A DNA stretch of 64,000 nt from Cristatella mucedo (Eukaryota > Bryozoa > Phylactolaemata > Cristatellidae), in assembly GCA_009760855.2 (NCBI GenBank), contig WPIO01000323.1, positions 1-64,000 of the forward strand, given 5' to 3'. This document shows positions 1-12,130 of this stretch, in pieces. A program made the position numbers and the translations under genes. Each line of letters opens with the position of its first letter. Position 1 is the first letter of the stretch. The notes beneath the pieces are model-generated. The model saw only the letters and a list, made by a program, of their open reading frames with translations. It searched no databases and had not been told where the DNA came from.

Positions 1-493
1 AGGTTGTCAATGCTTGCCTGCGCAGGCAAACGTGTACATATGTCACTTGTGTGTGCGATTTTGAATGTGTGTGCGAGTATGTGGATATGTGAGCCTCTCA
101 TCTATTTAGGCAGAGCTCGTACATGCTGACATTTGCAGGCAAATGTGTGCGTTCGTTGTTTGTGTGTGTGTGCATGTGTAAGTATGTGTGTGTATATGTG
201 TGTGGATGTGTGTCTGAGTACATAGGTGGGTGGGTCACGGTTTGTGCCTGCAACGTTAGCCATGCAAATGCATGTGTATATGCATTCATGCACCTATACT
301 GATGTGTGCGGGAATGTGCTTGTGTGTATCTGCAACGAGTATGTCTAGTACATGCGTGCATGTGCTGGTATTCCTGTGTCTCTTATGTACTTTTTCGCCT
401 GTAGGTGTGTGCTTGCACCCAAGGGCAAGTGCATGTGTACATGGGCATGTGCATGTTTGCCTATGTGGATGTGTGTGTGTGCATGTAAGTGTT

Positions 494-500
<7 letters not shown>

Positions 501-554
<54 letters not shown>
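501..554. repeat. (GT)n microsatellite
   Basis: Uninterrupted GT run of about 27 units inside the GT-rich satellite. Confidence 0.97.
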
Positions 555-557
<3 letters not shown>

Positions 558-877
558 TGAGTATGTATGTGGCCGAGTTTCTCTTTGCATAGGTGTGTAT
601 CTTTCTTGGGTAGTCGACATCAATGCTTGCATGTGCAGGCACGTATAGACAGTTATGTGTGTCTGTCTTCAAGTGTGTATGTATGTGTTTTCTAGGTGGT
701 TAGAGATTGTCAATCCTTGTCAGTTCAGGCATGTGTGTGCATGTGTTGGTTGTGTGTGTGTGTGCTTGTGAATGTGTGTGCCTTATGTGTGGATTTGGAT
801 GTGTGTGTGTGTGTGTCTTGTAGCTGGGTAGAGCTTGTCCATGGTCGCACGTGCAGGCATATATGTGTATGTGTCAG

Positions 878-909
<32 letters not shown>

Positions 910-2003
910 CTCCTAGTTGGGTTGAGGTTGTTAATGCATGCCTGTGCAGGCATATGTGTGTACGTGTTGCTCGTATGTGTGTGTTTGTAAACGTGTGTGC
1001 ATGTATGTGAATGTGTGTACCTTTCTCCTTATCTGGTAGAGCCTGTCTGCGCTTGAATTTCCAGTCTTATGTGTGCATGTGTTGGTATGTGTGCGAGGTT
1101 GTGTTTATGAGTGTATATTTGTGTGAGTTTATGAGTGTGTGTGTGTGTGTCTGGGTGTGCATATGTGTGTGCATGTGTATGTGAGTTTGTGGATAGGTAG
1201 GTTTGTGGCTGCAACATATTGCATGCATAGGCATATATGTATATGCATCAATGCACTATTACCTATGTTTCTTTGCATGGAAGATAGTGTGTGTTTAACT
1301 GCATTGGTGTTTCATCTCCATGCTTGAACTTTAGGCACTTAAGTATGACTATGTGCATTTGTGTGTATAGCTGTGTTCTTGCCCTCAAGGCGTGTGTATA
1401 TGTATATAGGCGTGTGCAGGTTTGCCTTTGAGCATGGGTGTGTGCATGAGGGTATTTCTGTGTGAGTGTGTATATGTCTCTTTGGTATTGGGTGTGCGTG
1501 CTTGCATGCGCCCACATGTGTGTATGTGCGTGAGTGCCTTTTGTTGGGTAGAGCTGGCCAATGCTTGCCTATGCAGGCATATGTGTGCATGTGTTTGTGA
1601 ATGTGCATGTGCTTCTCGCCTGGTTTGGTAGAGCTCGTTCATGCTTGCATTTGCAGGCATAGGTGTGCCTGTGTGTGTTTGTGAGTGTGCGTATGTGTAA
1701 ATGTGTCTGTGTGTGTGTGTGTGCTTGCCTGTGTGGGTGTATGGGGGGGTTATGGTTTATCCCTGCGACCAAGGGCATGCATATGCATATGTCTATTTGC
1801 ATCTATGCACCTGTGCGTATGTGCATGTGTGTATGTGCATGCGTGTATGTGCACGTGTGCATATGCATTGGGTAATTTGTTTACATGCTTGAATATGTAG
1901 GCATTCATGCGTCTCTCTGTGGTTTGGTGTGTCTTGCTCTGTGCTTGCAGCCAGGGGCGTGCATATGTATATGGGTGTGTACACTTTTGCCTATCTGCAT
2001 CTG

Positions 2004-2005
<2 letters not shown>

Positions 2006-2053
<48 letters not shown>
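2006..2053. repeat. (TG)n microsatellite
   Basis: Uninterrupted TG run of about 24 units, the second long pure run within the GT-rich satellite. Confidence 0.97.
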
Positions 2054-2055
<2 letters not shown>

Positions 2056-3199
2056 TATGCGTGTGCGCTAGTGCACCTTTGTGTGAGTGCCTGTATCTGT
2101 CCTAGGTTGTGTATGTCAATACTTGCATGTGCAGGCGTGTACAGACATGGGAGTGTGTGTGTGTGTATATGTGTGTGTATGTGTGTGTGTGTATTTTGTG
2201 TGTGTGTGTGTGTGTGTGTGAGTGTGCACATTTGTGTCCGTGCGTCTCCTAGTTGGGTAGAGGTTGTCAATGCTTTTGCCTGCGCAGGTACATGTGTGCA
2301 CGTGTCGCTTGAGTGTGTGATTTTGAACGTGTGTGATTTTGAACGTGTGTGATTTTGAACGTGTGTGTGGATGAGTGCCTCTCACCTGGTTCGGCAGAGC
2401 TCGTCCGTGCTGGCATTTGCAGGCAAATGTGTGCATGAGTTGGTTATGTCTGTGTGTATGTCTGTGTGTATGTGTAAGTGTGTGTGTATGTGTATGTGTG
2501 TGTGTGTGTGTGTTTGTATGTGTGTGTGTGTATACATGTGTAGATGTGTGTGTGGGTGCATAGGTGGGTGGGTGAGGGTTTGTGCCTGCGACGTAAGCCA
2601 TGGGTATGTATATGTGTATACTGAAGTGTGTGTGCATGAGCATGTGTGCATCTGCATCGGGTATTTCTAGTACATGCTTGCATATGCAGGTATTCCCGTG
2701 TGTCTTATGTAGTTTTTTGTGCGTAGGTATGTGCTTGCACCTAAGGGCACGTGTATGTGTATATGGGCATGTGCATGTTTGCCGATGTGGACGTGTGTGT
2801 GTGTGTGTGTGTATCTTTATCTATGTGCGTGTGTGCATCTGCATTTGGTATATCGTGTCCATGCTTGAATGTCCATTCGTTAGTGTGGCTCTATGTGCTT
2901 TAATGTGTATAGCTGTGTGATTGCACTTAAGGGCTTGTGCATGTGAATGTGGGCCTGTACGTGTTTGCCTGTTTGCCTGTGTGTGTGTTTGTGCATGCGT
3001 GTGTGCACGACACGGGGGCCTTTGTGTGAATGTATGTTTGTGTGTCTCTGTCTTGGCTAGCACAAGTTGTTTCAAGCTCATCTGAAGCACAGCTAAACGA
3101 TTTGAGTGATAGGAGTCGATGGTACAATGACTAACTGGCCTGGTGGTGGATTAGTTCTGACATGTAGGCTTGAGCAAGGGAATGAAGCTGGTGCCACGG

Positions 3200-4110
3200 A
3201 GCTGGAGAAGAAAGGGACCTACAAGTGAGTGACAACACTTTTAAGTCAGTATGCTGCTAGACCTGGAGCAGGTAATCGAGAATCGATGTGATGTAGTAAA
3301 TACCTGTCACGATAGGCAAGCATAGCTGCATAGTTTTGCACCAATTGTAAGCCCCTGAGTGCACAAGCTCATAGGCCGACATGCAGTGACATAGAGAAGT
3401 CGTCAGGATTTCACAACTATATAGACGAATTTGGATGTGACAATGCTGTTGAAGTAGGCCTGCATACAAATAGTACATAGCTGAATGTAGGCTGACTTGA
3501 TTGTGGATGTGACATTACAGTCTAGTGAGAGGTCACTGTTAAACAAAATACCTCGATTTTGAGCAGATTTGTACCGGAGCTACGGTGGTGGAGCTGATTT
3601 TTGAGTGTTAAGCTTCCAATTTCTGAGTTCCACTTAGTTTTTCTATTACTTGTTGATTGGTTTAGTCATCATTCAAAATGATATGATTTTTTTCAAATTT
3701 AAAACGTTTGTTGCTACGTCGCTGCAAATTTAAACGATACATGCAGCTAGGAGTTGAGAGAATATGCCGTGAGGGAGCTGGGAGGGATCAAAGAATAGGT
3801 ACAGTTGTGTGCAATCTAACTACACGTGAAAGCCTAGATTGTGCTTGGTTGTCATATCTACAATGGGGATATTATAGATTGTAGCATGATGAGGACCGAC
3901 ACAGAGCCCTGAGGTAACCCATATTTAAGTGGTTCTTCAGAAGGCCCTTGCCAGCTTCTATCAATGCTCTGTGGTCTCCGACTGAGATAGGATCTAAAGA
4001 GTTACAGTTATAAACCCAATGCAAACAGCTGCTTTGAGGATCAGTAGGAATTTCAATATAATCTAGTCAGCCGATATTTTGGTGTCATAGTGAGTTCAAG
4101 GATGTGAGAG
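3200..4110 (-). pseudogene. L2/CR1-type LINE reverse-transcriptase fragment
   Basis: Read on the minus strand, the stretch around 3,900-4,000 gives FRSYLS, then LKYGLPQGSVSVL and ISPL. This is the G(V/L)PQGS motif of LINE reverse transcriptases and its surroundings. Further along, at about 3,400-3,560, the minus strand gives NSDLSLDC, VTSTIKSAYIQLCTI and then IVTSKFVY. These match the conserved C-terminal pattern of L2/CR1 elements (H-V-x-x-x-K-S-A-Y-x-x-L-R-x-I ... V-T-S-R-L-D-Y). The pieces lie in order but in different frames with stops, and no YADD core is readable between them. It is therefore a decayed, probably internally deleted copy. Assignment to a LINE is fairly secure; the exact clade is inference. 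The edges are uncertain. Confidence 0.7.
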
Positions 4111-5520
4111 TACGTGAAGTAAGGGCATGTGTTGAGGATTTTGATTCGGTACCGGCACAGTGATCGACTCAAGTAATATACCCCAGGTGATCCGAACGTA
4201 AGCCTAGCAAGAGAGGAAAGGGAAGTTCAAGCACATGACAGGAACGGTGACGTTGCTGCAGTCCTTGATACTAACTAGTGTGTATTAGTGAAAAATGGTG
4301 ATATGTGGCAGTTTTTTCATGTCCATAACAGAATACTGAAGTACCAGTTTGCTTAAAGTAAATTGCTAAAGACAGCAATATTTTGTCATCTCGTTCAAAA
4401 TTTAGGGCTTACAAAAAAGACAGAATGTTGTCAGTACAAGCCACTTCCTGAGAAACTGGCCTTTATCCAGTTGCTGAAAAATTCTGGCTGCATGCTTGCT
4501 GCACTCTTGAGCATATGACTTATATTTACTCATTCAGCCAGCACCAGGAGGACTAACATATTCTGTAATTTTATGCTAATGACTTTAATTGCTGCTAAGA
4601 TTTATTTGTTCAAGTTTTTATAGGTCTAGTCAGCACCTAAAGTGCTTCTCGGCTTCTTGGAAGTGCGATTATCGTTTAGTGCGAGTTTAGCAACTCACTG
4701 TGCTTTGGCTCTTTTTTTTGGTTGCTGTCCTTGCTGGTTAAGGTGATGTGCTCGTATTTACAAGTTAGCTTTTACGACTGGCTCCCTCTAGCTAGTTGGT
4801 AGGAATAAGAAGCAGCTATCTACGGCTGAAATGAGCTTGAAAGACAGAAAGCCGTCAAAGTCGTGAAGTGCATAGCCAGGTCTATGATTAAGGTTTTGCT
4901 TCATTTCAGAAGAGGTGTTTCTGGACTCCAAATGGTAGCCATGACTGTTAATATATGCCGTGATACTGCACCCTATGCATGCTTGCATCATGCAGAGGAA
5001 TAGCAAAGAGAGAAAGGTCAATATTCAATCGAACAAAAGATACAGGTAGGTTTAAACGCAAAGCTTTAGTATTTATTGCCGGGCCTGTGGATGTCTTGGC
5101 TGTTCAAAAACAAAGTTTATCTGTACTATCCTTGTGGTACTCATTGCATGTAAGCTGCTAAATATTTTATCTAGCTACCTGCAACTCCCGTTTTTTCATT
5201 ACTAAGATCAAATCTTGCGCGAGCTAAGTTCTGCAAATGCCTTTCTGCTGAAAATTACATTACAAGCATCACTCATGTGCAATTGGCTATGTGACCTCCC
5301 TATCGCTCCAGACTTCCACTAGATCAGTTAATTTATGACCAAGAATGCAGCATCCTCGATCATAATTGGTTTTTAATGGACAGGTTTTGACTTTATACCT
5401 GGCAAGGGCTCCGCAAAGCAATGAGTGTCAGCATCCTAAGTATCTGTTCTGAAAGAAATCGGTACGAAGTTTAACTTCAGTTGCAGGAGGTGTGTTGGCT
5501 ACAAAACGCATACCGAAGCT
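4111..5520. other. unassigned, no gene seen
   Basis: AT-moderate sequence with only short open frames (60-77 codons, no recognisable motif). I see no repeat family, RNA gene or promoter that I can support. Confidence 0.5.
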
Positions 5521-5524
5521 GCTC

Positions 5525-6120
5525 AATCTTGATAATGAGAATGATGCGCTTAATAGAGCACCCTCATAAAACTCAATCTCTCTCTGAGCGCTTTACATTT
5601 GCTGCCAAGGGAAATGCAATTGAATAGTGGGTATATCTAAGCTTAAGAGTAACCATCGAAAGCACTCCGTCATAGCAACTGCTTAGTGTGTGTGGCTTCA
5701 CTAAGCTAGCAATAGATAGAACTTTGCACTGAATTGGAAATTACCTCGTAGTACGATGCTAACGCTGCCAAGTAGTGGGGTAGACATGGTAGGTAGGCTA
5801 GAGCCACATATTCAACGAAAGTAAGAGTGGTGACAGAATCTTGAAGTCGATGGGTGGCTTGACAGGAACCCAGAGCAGGTCAACATGAAGTGGTATGGTG
5901 TGGTGTGGCGACTTGGCCGTTCGAGACAGTTAAGCTTAGCTGCAGACGTTTGCACAAGCTGTAAGCTCATGATTGCACAATGAAACACAGCAAGCAGTGA
6001 ATTACAGAAGTCGAGATGGGATGTCACAAATGCAGGGACTGATTTAGTTTGGGTGTCCCTGTCTAAGCAAGCCCGAATTTTAGCTATGTTACGTAGCACT
6101 GTTATATTGCTATTACAATA
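5525..6120 (-). pseudogene. LINE-B 3' fragment, overlaps start of tandem array
   Basis: The minus strand encodes RNIAKIRACLDRDTQTK and then AFVTSHLDFCNSLLAVF, the standard C-terminal region of an L2/CR1 LINE polyprotein (usually L-R-x-I-x-x-I-R-x-x-L ... V-T-S-R-L-D-Y-C-N-S-L-L). The 3' side reaches a conserved tail at about 5,540-5,590, seen on the plus strand as GAGCACCCTC and CTGAGCGCTTTACATTTGCTG. The reading frame is broken at several places. From about 5,789 rightwards it aligns with the LINE piece at the start of the other array units but is clearly more diverged from them than the rest of unit 1 is. It may therefore be the original LINE insertion from which the array grew. Confidence 0.8.
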
Positions 6121-6403
6121 TGTGATTTAGTGTACATCGAAATTAGATGCAAAGATACGAACGCACGAGCATCGGAAATGATATAGAGGCACCTGATATG
6201 AACCCACTAAATTTTCCATCAGCATTAGCTGTCTGCCACAAATCACATGCTAGGAGGAAATCTCCAGGGCGTCTCTAGCGACAAAAGCTTGTTTACCAGT
6301 GCTCACCTTGCTAGCCATTCTGAGTACCCTCTGCTTTTGTAGACCTTAAACATGCAAGCAATCACGACTTAAAAAAAAGTTTTTCCATCAAGTTCTACGA
6401 CAT

Positions 6404-6748
6404 ATGCCTGTAAATAAATGGTCATCCGTAGTTCTATCATCGGCAGTGCAAAGGAAATATAGTTACTCATTCAGCAACCGGTGCACATGTACAGTCACCC
6501 TCTTTAGCCATGACCATATTTACCGAGTGAAGAGGACTTTTCCTGAGCTAATCGTTGGACAGCAGTACGTACCTGCAAACGTTCATCCTGCTTCAATGTA
6601 CGGAGATGTCATATACTTGGGTTTTGAATCCACAGCATGCAGGAGGAGTGTGTTTGGAGCATGCCCTCACCAGTTCACCAGCTGCCAATTTCGCTCAGCA
6701 CTTGAGCTTCATGGTTGGAGAAGATATTTGGACAGAATCCTGCAGTAA
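6404..6748 (+). other. 114-codon open frame conserved in all four array units
   Basis: An ATG-initiated frame of 114 codons is identical in length and sequence at 6,404-6,748, 9,413-9,757, 12,422-12,766 and 15,430-15,774. The product would be basic and Cys/Ser/Arg-rich, and I recognise no domain, signal peptide or membrane segment. Because the surrounding non-coding DNA of the units is equally identical, conservation reflects recent duplication and says nothing about coding. A second, overlapping 80-codon frame (6,555-6,797) is also preserved. I regard both as probable chance open frames, listed because they are the only long frames that survive homopolymer variation in all copies. Confidence 0.12.
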
Positions 6749-6865
6749 AAACATGCATGTTTTCCAAATGTCGCCGGATAGTAATAAGATGAACTAAACT
6801 ATGAGGCTCCACTTTCTTGTTGAGGAACATCAGACACAAGATGGAATAATAAAAACATAAAAATA

Positions 6866-7030
6866 GCTGATTTAACAGCCTCTTTTGTATAGCGACAGAT
6901 GAGCCCTTACGGCTACCACTACTGCTTGCAGTGGCGACACAGTATCGCCAACCGCAGTAGTTGAACCCACGACCTCGGGACTGAGGTCGGGAAAAGCAAC
7001 CACCTTACCTAGTGTACAGTTTTTCTTCTG
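6866..7030 (-). repeat. SINE-2 (tRNA-derived), array unit 1
   Basis: Read on the minus strand, a box-A-like GTACACTAGGTAAGGTGG is followed by a box-B-like GTCGTGGGTTCAACTACTG. A non-tRNA body (GCAAGCAGTAGTGGTAGCC) and a tail (CTGTCGCTATACAAAAGAGG, then TTAAATCAGCTA) come next. The same body and tail occur at 45.9-46.08 kb (plus) and 29.5-29.67 kb (minus), so it is a dispersed family. Its tRNA head is too degenerate to fold as a functional tRNA. Confidence 0.8.
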
Positions 7031-8749
7031 GCAAGCGATCTGGCAGGCTGTTACATCACAAATCGTCGATCGTGCTTCTACAGATGTTGCTAATAATCTC
7101 TGAAGACCATCCAGCTGGAGAAATTTGTCCACCGAAGACTCCAAGCTGACCAGTGCACCAGAAAGTGGCCTGGGCCTCTGGAAAATGAAGCGTCACGGGA
7201 ATGAGTCTTGGTAATGCTATTTTTGGCCTCAATACACAGAGAGTAGCAGAATCCTGGATCATTTTATGCTTTGGTACACCCTAAAGTGATTGCTTGCATG
7301 CCATTGAGGTAGGCAGTGTTAACAGCTCATGGTATGCACCCAAGTTAGGAATAGCTTCTGCAACAAATGACTGGCAACATCGAGGATGCTGCACAGCCAA
7401 TGTTAAGATGTTCTTGTATATAAAGCGTGAGGTGGCACCTGCATTAGCATTCGGAGACTGGTTACGCGATATTTCGAACTGAGAGTTCTGCAATTGACAT
7501 TATTGTCTACACACAGTACGAAAACCTGGTACTTCAATGGACAACATAACGGCGCCTCGTGTGAGTGACACTGCTTGATGCCAAATATTTTTGTCGTTTA
7601 AATAAGAATTTGGGATGGTTTGGCAAATCGCCTACTTGTCTGACATCAGAATGCAACAATACTTATCAAAACTATGGACAACACATAGAATTTAGAAGTT
7701 TGTTGCTGAGCATTTCACTTCACTATTTGGAGCTATACCTTTCCACTCGTAAAATCATGGTAAAAATGAAGAACCTGACCTCAGTTGCCACTGTCTGCCT
7801 GTACATGCGACTACACAAGCACATTTTGTTCAGAAATATTTATATATAAACTCACTTAGCTGGTTACTTATGAATTCACTAAGCGGTTATTTTTTTTAGC
7901 TTCATTGCTTTACTTGAAAGTTCAGAGCAAATTGGAGCATGTCGCCTGACATGCACGTTTTGACAGGAATCCCCGTATTCTGGAAATCGACGTGAACAAG
8001 ATTACGACCACAGTTTATTTGAGAGAGAAGTCATCTCCTTGTACACCGACGATTGAGACTACATTAGTACATACCCAGGCTCACATCGCCGTAATCACTT
8101 TTTCAAAAAAAAAGGTTTACGATGTGACGGCAGCACCAATGTCCCATCTATGATTGTGGAGTGTTATTGCCGATAAGAAGTGGTATCTGTGGTACTATGA
8201 GCTGCCCCGAGGCATCCTAGCTACCTGATAAATTTCGTTCATTGTGCAGAACTTCAAACAAGAAATTTGAATTGTTCTCGCATCTACACTTTCAACGACA
8301 TAGCACCAGCGATGAAAAGTGCATATTTATGACTAAGAAGGTCTACGAGTGCCAAGCCGTAGGAATCGTGGTCAACTCACTGGCGACGACTGGCAGACGT
8401 ATGCAATTTTGGCAGATGAACGCTGTTGCGATCTTCATCAGACCTCTCTCCTTGGCTGGCTACTCTAGCAATTTGGAGCCTTTTTACTTGTTTTCTACTA
8501 CTGCTGTTACTTACTTTTTCTTCTGAAGCACTACTTTTTACGTTTTCCTCTTTTCTAGCTGCACTATATTTTACTGCTTTCACTAGCTTGGCCTTGTGCT
8601 CTCTTATTTATCGCAATACTCTATTTTCTTTATTTGCACTATCCATTCTTTGTATTCATTCATCTATGCAATAACAGTTTCTGTCACTTTCCAGACAATC
8701 TCCTCCTCTTTCCACCTGAGGAAAACGATTTAGGTTGGTATAAAAAAAT

Positions 8750-9120
8750 ATGTGTACGATTAGACTCAGAAGAGCGGGAGTACCTGGTATTGGGGGAGAT
8801 CTGATAGGTAGGCTGGAGCAAAATAACGAACAGAAGTACGAGTGGTGACAGAACCTTGAAGTCGATGGGTGGCTTGACAGGAACCCAGAGCAGGTCAACA
8901 TGAAGTGGTGTGGTGTGGCAACTTGGGCGTGCACGACAGCTTAGCGTAGCTGCAGACGTTTGCACGAGCTGTGAGCTCCGGATTGCACAATGAAACACAG
9001 CAAGCAGTGAATTGCAGAAGTCGAGATGGGATGTCACAAATGCAGGGACTGATTTAGTTTGGGTATCCCTGTCTAAGCAAGCCCGAATTTTAGCAATGTT
9101 ACGTGGCACTGTTATATTGC
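8750..9120 (-). pseudogene. LINE-B remnant in array unit 2 (spans unit boundary)
   Basis: Minus-strand translation gives RNIAKIRACLDRDTQTK, AFVTSHLDFCNSLLAVF and, in another frame, a WVPVKPPIDFKVL-like stretch corresponding to the usual L-P-V-K-x-R-I-x-F-K-V-L of L2/CR1 LINEs. AYLSDLP follows across the unit boundary on the low-coordinate side. The unit boundary used here therefore falls inside LINE-derived sequence. The equivalent copies are at about 11,755-12,130 and 14,760-15,135. Confidence 0.85.
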
Positions 9121-11810
9121 TATTACAATATGTGATTTAGTGTACATCGAAATTAGATGCAAAGATACGAACGCACGAGCATCGGAAATGATATAGAGGC
9201 ACCTGATATGAACCCACTAAATTTTCCATCAGCATTAGCTGTCTGCCACAAATCACATGCTAGAAGGAAATCTCCAGAGCGTCTCTAGAGACAAAAGCAT
9301 GTTTACCAGTGCTCACCTTGCTAGCCATTCTGAGTACCCTCTGCTTTTGTAGACCTTAAACATGCAAGCAATCACGACTTAAAAAAGTTTTTTCCATCAA
9401 GTTCTACGACATATGCCTGTAAATAAATGGTCATCCGTAGTTCTATCATCGGCAGTGCAAAGGAAATATAGTTACTCATTCAGCAACCGGTGCACATGTA
9501 CAGTCACCCTCTTTAGCCATGACCATATTTACCGAGTGAAGAGGACTTTTCCTGAGCTAATCGTTGGACAGCAGTACGTACCTGCAAACGTTCATCCTGC
9601 TTCAATGTACGGAGATGTCATATACTTGGGTTTTGAATCCACAGCATGCAGGAGGAGTGTGTTTGGAGCATGCCCTCACCAGTTCACCAGCTGCCAATTT
9701 CGCTCAGCACTTGAGCTTCATGGTTGGAGAAGATATTTGGACAGAATCCTGCAGTAAAAACATGCATGTTTTCCAAATGTCGCCGGATAGTAATAAGATG
9801 AACTAAACTATGAGGCTCCACTTTCTTGTTGAGGAACATCAGACACAAGATGGAATAATAAAAACATAAAAATAGCTGATTTAACAGCCTCTTTTGTATA
9901 GCGACAGATGAGCCCTTACGGCTACCACTACTGCTTGCAGTGGCGACACAGTATCGCCAACCGCAGTAGTTGAACCCACGACCTCGGGACTGAGGTCGGG
10001 AAAAGCAACCACCTTACCTAGTGTACAGTTTTTCTTCTGGCAAGCGATCTGGCAGGCTGTTACATCACAAATCGTCGATCGTGCTTCTACAGATGTTGCT
10101 AATAATCTCTGAAGACCATCCAGCTGGAGAAATTTGTCCACCGAAGACTCCAAGCTGACCAGTGCACCAGAAAGTGGCCTGGGCCTCTGGAAAATGAAGC
10201 GTCACGGGAATGAGTCTTGGTAATGCTATTTTTGGCCTCAATACACAGAGAGTAGCAGAATCCTGGATCATTTCATGCTTTGGTACACCCTAAAGTGATT
10301 GCTTGCATGCCATTGAGCTAGGCAGTGTTAACAGCTCACGGTATGCACCCAAGTTAGGAATAGCTTCTGCAACAAATGACTGGCAACATCGAGGATGCTG
10401 CACAGCCAATGTTAAGATGTTCTTGTATATAAAGCGTGAGGTGGCACCTGCATTAGCATTCGGAGACTGGTTACGCGATATTTCGAACTGAGAGTTCTGC
10501 AATTGACATTATTGTCTACACACAGTACGAAAACCTGGTACTTCAATGGACAACATAACGGCGCCTCGTGTGAGTGACACTGCTTGATGCCAAATATTTT
10601 TGTCGTTTAAATAAGAATTTGGGATGGTTTGGCAAATCGCCTACTTGTCTGACATCAGAATGCAACAATACTTATCAAAACTATGGACAACACATAGAAT
10701 TTAGAAGTTTGTTGCTGAGCATTTCACTTCACTATTTGGAGCTATACCTTTCCACTCGTAAAATCATGGTAAAATGAAGAACCTGACCTCAGTTGCCACT
10801 GTCTGCCTGTACATGCGACTACACAAGCACATTTTGTTCAGAAATATTTATATATAAACTCACTTAGCTGGTTACTTATGAATTCACTAAGCGGTTATTT
10901 TTTTAGCTTCATTGCTTTACTTGAAAGTTCAGAGCAAATTGGAGCATGTCGCCTGACATGCACGTTTTGACAGGAATCCCCGTATTCTGGAAATCGACGT
11001 GAACAAGATTACGACCACAGTTTATTTGAGAGAGAAGTCATCTCCTTGTACACCGACGATTGAGACTACATTAGTACATACCCAGGCTCACATCGCCGTA
11101 ATCACTTTTTCAAAAAAAAGGTTTACGATGTGACGGCAGCACCAATGTCCCATCTATGATTGTGGAGTGTTATTGCCGATAAGAAGTGGTATCTGTGGTA
11201 CTATGAGCTGCCCCGAGGCATCCTAGCTACCTGATAAATTTCGTTCATTGTGCAGAACTTCAAACAAGAAATTTGAATTGTTCTCGCATCTACACTTTCA
11301 ACGACATAGCACCAGCGATGAAAAGTGCATATTTATGACTAAGAAGGTCTACGAGTGCCAAGCCGTAGGAATCGTGGTCAACTCACTGGCGACGACTGGC
11401 AGACGTATGCAATTTTGGCAGATGAACGCTGTTGCGATCTTCATCAGACCTCTCTCCTTGGCTGGCTACTCTAGCAATTTGGAGCCTTTTTACTTGTTTT
11501 CTACTACTGCTGTTACTTACTTACTTTTCTTCTGAAGCACTACTTTTTACGTTTTCCTCTTTTCTAGCTGCACTATATTTTACTGCTTTCACTAGCTTGG
11601 CCTTGTGCTCTCTTATTTATCGCAATACTCTATTTTCTTTATTTGCACTATCCATTCTTTGTATTCATTCATCTATGCAATAACAGTTTCTGTCACTTTC
11701 CAGACAATCTCCTCCTCTTTCCACCTGAGGAAAACGATTTAGGTTGGTATAAAAAATATGTGTACGATTAGACTCAGAAGAGCGGGAGTACCTGGTATTG
11801 GGGGAGATCT
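8803..11810. repeat. tandem array unit 2 (~3,008 bp)
   Basis: Second copy, starting at GATAGGTAGG, and almost identical to units 3 and 4. It carries the same LINE-B remnant (minus, LINE-like sequence from ~8,750 to 9,120), the open frame at 9,413-9,757, and SINE-2 at ~9,875-10,039. It keeps CCCACTAAATTTT near 9,215 as in unit 1, where units 3 and 4 have CCCACTGAATTTT. A single-base A-run loss at ~10,773 shortens the open frame that starts at 10,574. Confidence 0.96.
9875..10039 (-). repeat. SINE-2, array unit 2
   Basis: Same SINE-2 copy carried by the second tandem unit. Confidence 0.8.
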
Positions 11811-12130
11811 GATAGGTAGGCTGGAGCAAAATAACGAACAGAAGTACGAGTGGTGACAGAACCTTGAAGTCGATGGGTGGCTTGACAGGAACCCAGAGCA
11901 GGTCAACATGAAGTGGTGTGGTGTGGCAACTTGGGCGTGCACGACAGCTTAGCGTAGCTGCAGACGTTTGCACGAGCTGTGAGCTCCGGATTGCACAATG
12001 AAAACACAGCAAGCAGTGAATTGCAGAAGTCGAGATGGGATGTCACAAATGCAGGGACTGATTTAGTTTGGGTATCCCTGTCTAAGCAAGCCCGAATTTT
12101 AGCAATGTTACGTGGCACTGTTATATTGCT
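11755..12130 (-). pseudogene. LINE-B remnant in array unit 3
   Basis: Same LINE C-terminal fragment as in unit 2. A one-base insertion in the A run at ~12,001 shifts the frame after CNSLLAV. Confidence 0.85.

Larger units (their letters stand above)
1..3060. repeat. GT-rich satellite with higher-order organisation
   Basis: About 3 kb dominated by TG dinucleotides, interrupted by a recurring longer motif of the form GGTAGAGCTTGTCAATGC followed by a TGCAGGCATATGTG-like stretch. That motif is seen near 1, 110, 600, 700, 825, 920, 1040, 1545, 1630, 2105, 2260 and 2395. On a larger scale, the segment starting at 1 (GTTGTCAATGCTTGCCTG) realigns with the segment at about 2264. The block at 245-480 realigns with 2585-2800, including a shared TGCTTGCACC(C/T)AAGGGCA motif. 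This gives a higher-order period of about 2.26-2.33 kb. Long open frames here encode only Cys/Val or His/Thr runs and are not genes. The left edge lies outside the window. Confidence 0.93.
5789..8802. repeat. tandem array unit 1 (~3,014 bp)
   Basis: First copy of a ~3-kb tandem unit. It holds, left to right: a minus-strand LINE-B remnant (to ~6,120), a 114-codon plus-strand open frame (6,404-6,748), a SINE-2 copy on the minus strand (~6,866-7,030), a stretch around 7,290-7,850 with short open frames, and ordinary AT-rich DNA to the next boundary. Unit 1 differs from units 2-4 at several shared positions. Examples are ATTTTATGC against ATTTCATGC near 7,264, GAGGTAGG against GAGCTAGG near 7,306, and several changes at 6,250-6,300. 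Its first ~330 bp are the most diverged. Confidence 0.95.

Noticed and set aside
98..2920. Long open frames on both strands with Cys/Val or His/Thr runs
   Set aside because: They are translations of the GT-rich satellite in several phases; composition is explained entirely by the repeat.
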